Assembly: GCA_946548895.1 (NCBI GenBank)
Contig: CAMNQF010000016.1
Location: 1-56,914, forward strand
Direction: 5' to 3'
Length of the DNA: 56,914 bases
Source of the DNA: an uncultured bacterium
GTDB lineage: Bacteria > Bacillota > Clostridia > Oscillospirales > Oscillospiraceae
Under the pieces are notes generated by a model that saw nothing but the letters and a program-made list of their open reading frames with translations, was not told the DNA's origin and did no database searches. Made by a program: the position numbers and the translations under genes. Below, in pieces: positions 15,343 through 22,132 of the stretch. Every line of letters begins with the position of its first letter. Positions within the stretch are counted from its first letter, which is position 1.

Positions 15343-16158
15343 TTAAAGCTCCACCACACTCATGGCCGCCCGCTCTACGCACAGGGCGTTTCGGGTATCC
15401 AATACCAGGGACAGGTCCGCTCCGCCGGTCCCTCCCGCGCGGGGATAGAGCACGGCGGTATATTGCAGCGCCTGGGGGCCGCCCCCGGCGCATTCCAAAG
15501 GGAACCGCAGCGGCTGTGTCTCTGTAAACGACCCGCAGGGGGTCTGCCTGAGCTGGATGATCCCCTCGCCCCTTGCCGGGGGCATAGCGCGGACGGTCAG
15601 CGTGCACCGCACCGCGTAGGCCGCCTGAGGGTCCAGCCGGATCTGGGTGGGGTTGTGCCTGTTCCAGCGGATGCGCCCGCCCTGCCGGGACTGCTCCCGC
15701 CAGGGCAGGCGGCAGCCCGGACTCCACAGCAGGCCCGCTTCCCGTTCGGCCAGCTGGAGGGCGCATTTGGTTCCGCCCTCCGGCGGGCAGAACCCCGGGC
15801 CGCAGGGCGGCGGGCACGGCCTTGGCGGGCACGGTTTCGGCGGGCATGGCTCCGGGGGGCGGGGCGGGGGCGGGCAGGCCTCCAGCACCTTTTCCAGCTT
15901 GCTCTTTAACAGCATCTGGTTCTGCGCCACCACATCCAGCAGGGAGGCGACGCTCTTATTCACCGCCAGTACATCCTGGGGCCCGGCGCAGGGCGTCGAC
16001 CCCGGCAGGGTTCCCAGGATATATTGCAGCTTCTCGCCCTCGGCGTTGATGATGTGGCTCAGAGCCAGCTCTTCCATGGCGATGGAAGCGAGGATCATCG
16101 TCAGGGCTTCCTCCCGCGTGAAACAAGCCCCATGGGGGGGAAAAGAAGGCATAGACAT
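15343..16158 (-). CDS. Surface protein with shared N-module and Cys/Pro-rich linker
   Basis: A 271-residue protein in three parts. Residues about 1-92 are the same N-terminal module as in the two collagen-like proteins next door (SIAMEELALSHIINAEGEKL, LGTLPG, and VNKSVASLLDVVAQNQMLLKSKLEKVL). In place of collagen triplets, residues about 94-130 are a run of Pro-Pro-Cys units (EPCPPKPCPPRPCPPPCGPG). The C-terminal domain is beta-rich and ends ERAAMSVVEL, like the ASLTLVRL end of the neighbours, suggesting the same C1q/BclA-type jelly roll. No signal peptide is seen, as in spore-surface BclA-type proteins, which are assembled from the mother cell. The Cys run could crosslink. It diverges from the collagen-like genes. 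Confidence 0.7.
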   Translation of the reverse strand: MSMPSFPPHGACFTREEALTMILASIAMEELALSHIINAEGEKLQYILGTLPGSTPCAGPQDVLAVNKSVASLLDVVAQNQMLLKSKLEKVLEACPPPPRPPEPCPPKPCPPRPCPPPCGPGFCPPEGGTKCALQLAEREAGLLWSPGCRLPWREQSRQGGRIRWNRHNPTQIRLDPQAAYAVRCTLTVRAMPPARGEGIIQLRQTPCGSFTETQPLRFPLECAGGGPQALQYTAVLYPRAGGTGGADLSLVLDTRNALCVERAAMSVVEL

Positions 16159-16243
16159 ATGAAATACTCCATAGCGCCGTCCCGGCCCGGGACCGGGGCG
16201 GAGTTGTGCGGCAGGCCCTGCTGCCGCCGGTTCATTCTATGCG

Positions 16244-16265
16244 GCCGGACCGGCGCCGGTCCGGC
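16244..16265. promoter_or_regulatory. Perfect 22-bp palindrome in the divergent surface-gene interval
   Basis: GCCGGACCGGC-GCCGGTCCGGC. On either side, at 16233-16240 (minus) and 16289-16296 (plus), are CATAGAAT and CATAGGAT, which weakly resemble the CATA-type -10 boxes of mother-cell sporulation sigma factors. No clear SigA promoter is visible for either divergent gene. A 5' UTR hairpin (GCGGGAAA / TTTCCCGC) lies at about 16312-16331. Confidence 0.35.
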
Positions 16266-16387
16266 GGGAACCCGCGGGTACGCCGGGGCATAGGATGCTG
16301 TGGGCGCTTCGGCGGGAAAACCGTTTCCCGCGCCGCGATACCGTCAGGCGGCAGCCTGCGCCCCTGTTTGAAAGGAGACATTTTCCT

Positions 16388-17500
16388 ATGTCTATGCCCA
16401 GCTTTCCCGTCATCGACCCACCCATCCAGCGGGACGATGCGGTTAACCAGATCCTCTCCTCCATCGCCATGGAGGAGCTGGGCCTGAGCCATATCCTCAA
16501 CGCCGAGGGTGAGAAGCTGCAATATATTCTCGGTACGATTCCGGGCCTCAGCGGTCCGGCGGCCACGGTGAGCGACGTGCTGGCCGCCAACGAGAGCGTC
16601 CGCGGCCTGCTGGAGACCGCCGTGCAGAACCAGCTCTTTTTAAAGGCCAAGATGCAGGGCGCGTTGACGGCCTCCCCCCTCCAGGGGCCCACCGGGGCCA
16701 CGGGCCCCACCGGCCCTGCCGGCCCCGCGGGCGGCCCCGCCGGTCCCACGGGTGCCACCGGCGCGACGGGCGCGACGGGCGCCACAGGCGCCACGGGGGC
16801 CACCGGCCCCGCGGGTGCCGCCGGGGTCAACGGAGCCACGGGTGCCACCGGCCCCGCCGGAGCTGCCGGGGCCGCCGGCGCCACGGGGGCCACCGGCCCC
16901 GCGGGCGCTGCCGGCGCGACCGGCCCCACCGGCCCCACGGGTGCCACCGGCTCTGCGGGCGCTATCGGTGCCACGGGTGCCACCGGTCCCGCGGGCGCTG
17001 TTGGCGCGACGGGTGCCACCGGCCCCACCGGCGCGGCGGGCGCCGCCGGAGCCACCGGGGCCACGGGCCCCACCGGCCCCACCGGCCCCAACGTCACCGC
17101 CACCTCCGCCTTTGCCGCCAACACCAGCGGCGCTGTAATCACCGTCATCCTGGCGGGCACCCTGGTGCCCCTGCCCAATAGCCAGCTGCTCTCCCCGGAC
17201 ATCACCGTTAACGCGGGCAATACCGTGTTCACCGTGAACACCGCCGGGCGCTATCAGCTGTCCTACAGCATCAACACCACCGTGGCCCTGGCCAGCGGCA
17301 CCCGGCTGCTGATTAACGGCGTGGCCAACACCGCCTCCACGGTGGCCCCCCTGGTGTCTTTGAGCCACTTTTCCAATGAACTCCTGCTGGATCTGAACGC
17401 CGGGGACACCGTTTCCCTGCAAATGTTCGGCATCGCGTCGGTGGCCACGCTGCTGCCCGGTTCCGCCGGGGCGTCCCTGACGCTGGTCCGCCTGAGCTGA
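16388..17500 (+). CDS. Collagen-like BclA-type surface protein 1
   Basis: A 370-residue protein: shared N-module (residues 1-98; [20 protein letters not shown]), collagen-like region of Gly-X-Y triplets rich in Gly-Ala-Thr and Gly-Pro-Thr (about 100-235), and a C-terminal domain (about 236-370) matching BclA/C1q-type trimerisation domains, opening [20 protein letters not shown] and ending ASLTLVRLS. Gly-X-Thr repeats are typical O-glycosylation carriers in Bacillus anthracis and Clostridioides difficile BclA proteins. One triplet break (GPAGGPAG) occurs near residue 115. AAAGGAG lies 10 bp before the ATG. It is followed 13 bp later by a paralogue and then a glycosyltransferase gene. Location on spores is inferred from the family, not shown. 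Confidence 0.85.
   Translation: MSMPSFPVIDPPIQRDDAVNQILSSIAMEELGLSHILNAEGEKLQYILGTIPGLSGPAATVSDVLAANESVRGLLETAVQNQLFLKAKMQGALTASPLQGPTGATGPTGPAGPAGGPAGPTGATGATGATGATGATGATGPAGAAGVNGATGATGPAGAAGAAGATGATGPAGAAGATGPTGPTGATGSAGAIGATGATGPAGAVGATGATGPTGAAGAAGATGATGPTGPTGPNVTATSAFAANTSGAVITVILAGTLVPLPNSQLLSPDITVNAGNTVFTVNTAGRYQLSYSINTTVALASGTRLLINGVANTASTVAPLVSLSHFSNELLLDLNAGDTVSLQMFGIASVATLLPGSAGASLTLVRLS
16685..17092 (+). repeat. Gly-X-Y triplet-coding tandem region 1
   Basis: About 136 residues of collagen triplets, GC-rich 9-bp-periodic DNA with many near-identical GGxGCCACC units. Likely to vary in length by slippage or recombination with the copy at 17808-18213. Confidence 0.9.
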
Positions 17501-17513
17501 GGAGGGGTGCTTT

Positions 17514-18629
17514 ATGTCGCAGCCCACATTTCCCCAGATAGATCCCCCCCTGACCCGGGAGGGAAGCCTCAACGAGATAATCGCATCCATCGCCGCCGAG
17601 GAACTGAGCCTGAGCCACATTCTCAACGCCGAGGGTGAAAAGCTGCAATACGTCCTGGGCACCCTGCCCGGGCTGGACGGGGCGGCGGCCCTGGAGGAGG
17701 TCATCCAGGTCAACCAGAGCGTGCAGGACACTCTGTCCAGTGTTGTGGAACAGCAGATGGTGCTGTCCGCCAAGCTGGGCGCTGCCCTGAGCGCCCCGGT
17801 TCTTCCTGGCCCTGCCGGTCCCACCGGGCCTGCCGGCCCCACTGGGCCCGCCACGGGTCCCGCCGGGCCCACGGGCGCCACCGGCCCCACCGGGCCGGAC
17901 GGACCTGCTGGAGCCGCCGGCCCTGCCGGACCGGACGGCGCGGCGGGCCTCACCGGCGCCACCGGCCCCACCGGGCCGGACGGCGCGGCCGGAGCCGCGG
18001 GTGTCACCGGGCCTGCCGGGCCGGATGGCGCGGCGGGCGCCACCGGTCCCACCGGCGCCACAGGTCCCGCGGGCGCGGCTGGAGCCACAGGCGCTACGGG
18101 CCCTGCGGGCCCCGACGGCGCGGCCGGAGCCACGGGCCCCGCCGGGCCGGAGGGCGCGGCGGGCGTCACGGGCGCCACCGGGGCCGCTGGTCCCACCGGG
18201 GCCGCCGGACCCAACCCCACCGCCACCGCCGGATTTGCCGCCAACACGCAGGGCAGCACCATCCTGGTGGCGCTGGGGGGCACGGCGGTGCCCATGCCCA
18301 ACGCCCAGGTGTTCTCCCCGGACATCACCGCCAACGCCGGGAGCACGGTGTTCACCGTGGCTACGGCGGGAACCTACGAGATTTCCTATCATGTGAATAC
18401 CACGCTGGCTCTGCTGCTGGGGACCCGGTTGGTGATTAACGGTGTGAACAACACCGCCTCCACCATCGCCCCCGTGGTGTCCACCTCCCACTTTGAGAAT
18501 CAGATCAAGGTGGCTCTGCCCGCAAACTCCACCGTCACCCTTCAGCTCTACCCGGCCGCCGCGGCCGGGACGGCTATCCTGGTAGGCGGCGGCGCGGGAG
18601 CCTCCCTGACCATCGTCCGGCTGGCCTGA
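17514..18629 (+). CDS. Collagen-like BclA-type surface protein 2
   Basis: A 371-residue paralogue of the preceding protein with the same layout: N-module (residues 1-97; [20 protein letters not shown] and [19 protein letters not shown]), collagen-like region (about 99-235) with Gly-Pro-Asp-Gly-Ala-Ala units as well as Gly-X-Thr, and C-terminal domain from [20 protein letters not shown] to [10 protein letters not shown] triplet break (GPATGPAG) occurs at nearly the same place as in copy 1. GGAGGGG precedes the ATG 13 bp after the stop of copy 1, so the two are cotranscribed tandem duplicates. The Asp-containing triplets give it a more acidic stalk than copy 1. Confidence 0.85.
   Translation: MSQPTFPQIDPPLTREGSLNEIIASIAAEELSLSHILNAEGEKLQYVLGTLPGLDGAAALEEVIQVNQSVQDTLSSVVEQQMVLSAKLGAALSAPVLPGPAGPTGPAGPTGPATGPAGPTGATGPTGPDGPAGAAGPAGPDGAAGLTGATGPTGPDGAAGAAGVTGPAGPDGAAGATGPTGATGPAGAAGATGATGPAGPDGAAGATGPAGPEGAAGVTGATGAAGPTGAAGPNPTATAGFAANTQGSTILVALGGTAVPMPNAQVFSPDITANAGSTVFTVATAGTYEISYHVNTTLALLLGTRLVINGVNNTASTIAPVVSTSHFENQIKVALPANSTVTLQLYPAAAAGTAILVGGGAGASLTIVRLA
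17808..18213 (+). repeat. Gly-X-Y triplet-coding tandem region 2
   Basis: About 135 residues of collagen triplets, including repeated [11 protein letters not shown]-like blocks. Second such tract within 1.1 kb, a likely recombination hotspot. Confidence 0.9.
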
Positions 18630-18649
18630 AGCCCGCCGCGCCGTAAAAG

Positions 18650-18679
18650 GGGGGAGGCGCTTTTCGGAGCGCCTCCCCC
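18650..18679. other. Hairpin between collagen-like gene 2 and glycosyltransferase
   Basis: GGGGGAGGCGC / GCGCCTCCCCC with loop TTTTCGGA. No T-run on the plus strand (CGCAAAAC follows), so it may be a processing or stabilising hairpin that sets the ratio of surface protein to glycosyltransferase rather than a terminator. Confidence 0.6.
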
Positions 18680-18708
18680 GCAAAACATCCATGGCAAGGA
18701 GGCACTTC

Positions 18709-19779
18709 ATGATAAGCGTCAGCCTGTGCATGATTGTAAAAAACGAGGAAGATGTGCTGGAGCGGTGCCTGAGCAGCGCCGCAAGCCTGGTGGACGAGAT
18801 CATCATCGTGGATACCGGCTCCACCGACCGAACAAAGGAGATCGCCGCCCGGTTCACCGATTTGATGTTTGACTTCCCCTGGCGGGACGACTTCTCCGCC
18901 GCCCGGAACGAGTCCTTTGCCCACGCGTCCAAGGACTATTGTATGTGGCTGGACGCGGACGACGTGCTCCTGGAGGAGGACCAGGCCGCGTTCCTGGCTC
19001 TGAAAGAGGCCCTGGATCCCGCCGTTTCGGTGGTCATGGCCCCGTACCACACCGGCTTTGACGAGAGCGGCCGCGTCACCTTTTCCTACTGCCGGGAGCG
19101 GCTCATCAAGAACCACGCCGGGATGAGCTGGGCGGGAGCCGTCCATGAGGCCATCACCCCGGTGGGGCAGGTTTTTTACGCGGATTTCGCCGTCACCCAC
19201 CGCAAAACCCGCCCCGGCGACCCGGACCGCAACCTGCGGATCTACCAGGCCCAGCTGGACGCGGGGGAAACCCTGGAGCCCCGGCAGCAGTTCTACTATG
19301 GCCGTGAGCTGTACTACCACTGCCGCTGGGAAGAGGCTCTGGCGGTCTTTTCGGCGTTTTTGGCGGACGGCCGGGGCTGGGTGGAGAACAACATCGACGC
19401 CTGCTGCCACTGCGCCTACTGCCGCGAGCGGATGGGGCAGTCCGAGGCGGTTCCGGCGGCGCTGTTCGGGACCTTCCTCTATGACCGCCCCCGGGCGGAG
19501 GTGTGCTGTGAGCTGGGCCGGTGGTTTTTTCAGCGGGAGCAGTACAGCCAGGCCGCCTACTGGTACGCCCTGGCCCTGACCTGCCCCCGGGACGACCGCC
19601 GGGGCGGGTTTGTCTCCCCGGACTGCTACGGTTACCTTCCCTGCATTCAGCTGTGCGTGTGCTTCAGCCGGATGGGCGACCAGAAACGGGCGGAGGAATT
19701 CAACGAGCTGGCCGCGGGCTACAAGCCGGACGACCCGGCGGTGCTCCACAACCGGGCCTATTTCCAGGCGCGGGCATGA
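18709..19779 (+). CDS. Family 2 glycosyltransferase with TPR-like C-terminus
   Basis: A 356-residue cytoplasmic enzyme. Residues 1-230 are a GT-A fold family 2 transferase: ISVSLCMIVKNEEDVLERCL opening, VDTGSTDRTKEIA, and the metal/donor motif WLDADD near residue 83-88. The C-terminal 120 residues are helical with TPR-like pairs (YYGRELYYHCRWEEALAVF, RWFFQREQYSQAAYWYALAL). This matches SunS/SgtA-like transferases that glycosylate proteins. In C. difficile the glycosyltransferase gene sgtA adjoins bclA; the same arrangement here suggests it glycosylates the collagen-like stalks. Start 18709 follows AAGGAGG by 6 bp. Confidence 0.85.
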   Translation: MISVSLCMIVKNEEDVLERCLSSAASLVDEIIIVDTGSTDRTKEIAARFTDLMFDFPWRDDFSAARNESFAHASKDYCMWLDADDVLLEEDQAAFLALKEALDPAVSVVMAPYHTGFDESGRVTFSYCRERLIKNHAGMSWAGAVHEAITPVGQVFYADFAVTHRKTRPGDPDRNLRIYQAQLDAGETLEPRQQFYYGRELYYHCRWEEALAVFSAFLADGRGWVENNIDACCHCAYCRERMGQSEAVPAALFGTFLYDRPRAEVCCELGRWFFQREQYSQAAYWYALALTCPRDDRRGGFVSPDCYGYLPCIQLCVCFSRMGDQKRAEEFNELAAGYKPDDPAVLHNRAYFQARA

Positions 19780-19801
19780 GGGCCGCGGGCCGCCCTGAAG
19801 T

Positions 19802-19843
19802 CCGCAAAGGGACCTGTCCCCCGGGGGGACGGGTCCCTTGCGG
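19802..19843. other. Large hairpin after the glycosyltransferase gene
   Basis: CCGCAAAGGGACC-T-GTCCCCC / GGGGGAC-GGGTCCCT-TGCGG, near-perfect. No T-run follows. The rest of 19780-19964 holds no gene that I can support. Confidence 0.6.
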
Positions 19844-19964
19844 CGCGTCTGCCCGTCCAGGGTGTTCTCCATGGCGCGGGATAGATTCACGCTCCCATTG
19901 AATTTTGAGGCCGCGCCCTGTATCATGGGGAAAACGCCGGAGGCTGCCGGCCCGCCCCCGCCGT

Positions 19965-21263
19965 TTAGCCGTCCCCGGCCTCCGGCAGCGTGACCCGCAG
20001 CAAAAAGATGTGATCTTCCGCCTGTACCGTCAAGAGCCCACCGTATTTCTCCGCGATGCTCTGGATGCTTTTCAGACCGAAGCCATGGCGGTCCAGGTCC
20101 GGCTTGCTGGTGCGGGGAAGCGGCCCGTCGAAGCGGAGCTCCCCCTGATAGTAATTTTCCACCTGGAAGAACACCAGCCCCGCCCGGGAAAACACCATCA
20201 GGGAAATGGTGCGCTGTTCCGCGTCGGCCAACTGGGCGGCGCTCTCCACGGCGTTGTCCAGCGTGTTTCCCACCATGGTGTACAGGTCCACCGCGTCCAT
20301 GAACCCCAGGCACTTCCCGTCGGCCATACAGGTCAGTTCAATTCCCCGGGTCTCGCAGAGCAGGCTTTTTTCCGTCAGCACCGCGTCCAAGATTTTGTTT
20401 CCAGACTCCGTGATGGCGTCGTAAATCATGACGGCCTGTTCCAGGGAATGGATGGACCTGTCACGCTGCGCCTGGTCGGAAATGAGCTTGAGCGCCGCGA
20501 TCTGATGCTTCAGGTCGTGGCATTTCTGGTTAATCACATCGGCGTTGCGCATGGCCGTCTGGTACTGGGCTTGCTGCCGGGTCCAGAGCTGCTGCTGCAC
20601 GTCCAGGTCATGGCGCAGGGCCAGCCGCTTCTGCTGGGAGAGCTGGGCCCACAGGGCGTAGACGCAGAAGGCGATGGCGTAGAGCAGGCAGACGCGGTAA
20701 AAATAGTCGTTTTCCGGCTGAAGATGCTGGGAAAACGCGCTGAACACCAGCGCCACCAGCAGCGCCCCCGCCGTCATGCCCACGGAGTGAGTGACCTTCA
20801 GGTCATACCGGCCCCGGGTGGGCAGCCGGCGGGCGAACAGCAGATAGGAGACCAGGTAAATCGAGCCGTAAACGAGAAAATACGGCCAGCCAAACCGAAC
20901 ATTCATGCGCTGCATGGAATCTGGCTTCCAAAGGGTGTACAGGCAGTAGGCCAGGTGCTGGGTCAGGTAGGCGCTGGAGGTGCAGTACATGGCCTCTGAA
21001 ACCGTGATCCGGCAGCACAGCAGGGCGAACAGCAGCCCGCACAGGTAGGAGCTCAGGGAATACAGCAGCACCAGCACGATGCGCTGGCCGGTCCAGGGGG
21101 CCAGAAGGGAAAAGGCGGCCTGGAACAGGACGGCGCACAGAACGAACCACGCCGGCCAGAGCGCGGCGCTCCCTCTGCGCCGCAGCGGCAGGCAGAACAG
21201 GGTCACGGCGGCCAGCACCTCAATGGGCAGGGTCATGCTCTGCGCGGCGGACGCCCACGTCAT
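19965..21263 (-). CDS. GHKL-type membrane sensor histidine kinase 2
   Basis: A 432-residue kinase of the same group as that at 8342-9700. Residues 1-205 carry about six hydrophobic segments; HDLKHQ near residue 249-254 marks the phosphoacceptor region, VGNTLDNAVES the N-box, and RHGFGLKSIQSIAEKYGG the glycine-rich lid. The ATG directly follows the TAA of the regulator gene (21264-21266), with GGAGGGGGG as its binding site inside the regulator 3' end, so they are coupled. Ligand unknown. The GH3 glycosidase just upstream in the same direction may be a target. Confidence 0.88.
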   Translation of the reverse strand: MTWASAAQSMTLPIEVLAAVTLFCLPLRRRGSAALWPAWFVLCAVLFQAAFSLLAPWTGQRIVLVLLYSLSSYLCGLLFALLCCRITVSEAMYCTSSAYLTQHLAYCLYTLWKPDSMQRMNVRFGWPYFLVYGSIYLVSYLLFARRLPTRGRYDLKVTHSVGMTAGALLVALVFSAFSQHLQPENDYFYRVCLLYAIAFCVYALWAQLSQQKRLALRHDLDVQQQLWTRQQAQYQTAMRNADVINQKCHDLKHQIAALKLISDQAQRDRSIHSLEQAVMIYDAITESGNKILDAVLTEKSLLCETRGIELTCMADGKCLGFMDAVDLYTMVGNTLDNAVESAAQLADAEQRTISLMVFSRAGLVFFQVENYYQGELRFDGPLPRTSKPDLDRHGFGLKSIQSIAEKYGGLLTVQAEDHIFLLRVTLPEAGDG

Positions 21264-21977
21264 TTACCGATACCCCCCTCCCATGTAATCCGAAAGCTTC
21301 CGCAAAAAATCCTTCTGCTTGGAGCGGCTCAAGGGCGCCGCCTCGCCCTCCACCAGCACCGTGTCCCGCCGCACGCTGGTGACATGGCGCAGGTTGACCA
21401 GGTGGCTGTGGCTGCACCGGGCGAAGGGCTGGCCCTCCAAAGCCTGCTCCAGCCTGGACAGCGTGCCGTTGGTGACGTACACCCGGTCCGCCGTGTGGAT
21501 GTAGATGTGGCGGTTGGCTACCTCAATGTAGCGGATATCCGCCGTGAGCACCCGGAACAGCTCCCCGTTTTCCGACACCAGCAAAAACCGCTCCTCCCGG
21601 CGGCGGATGATCTCCTCCACATGGCGCAGCCGCATGGCCAGCTTGGAATAGTTCACCGGCTTGAGCACAAAGTCCAGCGCGCTGACCTCATAGCCCCGGA
21701 TGGCGTACTTCCCCATGTAGGTGATGAAGATAATCAGGACGGCGGGGTCCACCGCCCGGATGCGTTCCGCGGCTTTCATCCCGTCCAGGTGGGGCATTTC
21801 GATGTCCAGAAGGAGGACGTCCCACACCGGCTGATAGTCCTCCACCAGCTCCATGCCATCCGGAAACACCTGAATTTGCAGCTCCAGGCGATGCTCCCGG
21901 CAGTAGCGCTCCACGAAGGACCGCAGATCCGCCGCGCATTGGGGGTCGTCCTCCGCGATGGCCAGTTTCAGCACCAT
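21264..21977 (-). CDS. LytTR-family response regulator 2
   Basis: A 237-residue LytTR regulator: receiver domain with IAEDDPQC, phosphoacceptor D58 in VLLLDIEMP and K in LKPVNYS; LytTR DNA-binding domain with FARCSHSHLVNLRHV. It resembles the regulator at 9697-10407 and forms the first gene of the pair with the downstream kinase. GGAGGGAT is the ribosome binding site. It has a good promoter at 22004-22032, and an inverted repeat running from the -10 to the Shine-Dalgarno suggests autoregulation. Confidence 0.92.
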   Translation of the reverse strand: MVLKLAIAEDDPQCAADLRSFVERYCREHRLELQIQVFPDGMELVEDYQPVWDVLLLDIEMPHLDGMKAAERIRAVDPAVLIIFITYMGKYAIRGYEVSALDFVLKPVNYSKLAMRLRHVEEIIRRREERFLLVSENGELFRVLTADIRYIEVANRHIYIHTADRVYVTNGTLSRLEQALEGQPFARCSHSHLVNLRHVTSVRRDTVLVEGEAAPLSRSKQKDFLRKLSDYMGGGYR

Positions 21978-21979
21978 GC

Positions 21980-22006
21980 GATCCCTCCTCTCTCTATAGA
22001 GGGATC
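21980..22006. promoter_or_regulatory. Inverted repeat spanning start site and Shine-Dalgarno of LytTR regulator 2
   Basis: GATCCCTC (21980-21987) and GAGGGATC (21999-22006), 11 bp apart. The right arm overlaps the -10 and the left arm, on the minus strand, is the Shine-Dalgarno sequence. Confidence 0.5.
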
Positions 22007-22032
22007 ATAGCACATTTTGGCGCGCTTTTCAA
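22004..22032 (-). promoter_or_regulatory. Promoter of the second LytTR/GHKL operon
   Basis: Minus-strand TTGAAA (22027-22032), 17 bp, TATGAT (22004-22009). The leader would be only about 20 nt. Confidence 0.75.
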
Positions 22033-22065
22033 TCGCGGGGACGGGGGCCGCCCGCCGGCGCCTCG

Positions 22066-22110
22066 GAAAAAGGGGGAGCCGCCCCGCCGGATTCCGGCAG
22101 AGCGGCTCCC
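22066..22110 (-). terminator. Terminator of the GH3 gene
   Basis: Minus-strand stem GGGAGCCGC / GCGGCTCCC enclosing a smaller CCGG hairpin, followed by CCTTTTTCC. Confidence 0.82.
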
Positions 22111-22132
22111 AAGTGAATGAGGGGAACGCGGA

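Noticed and set aside
16685-18213. Tandem repeats that could suggest CRISPR or a satellite
   Set aside because: The period is 9 bp, in frame, and encodes Gly-X-Y collagen triplets; there are no spacers.
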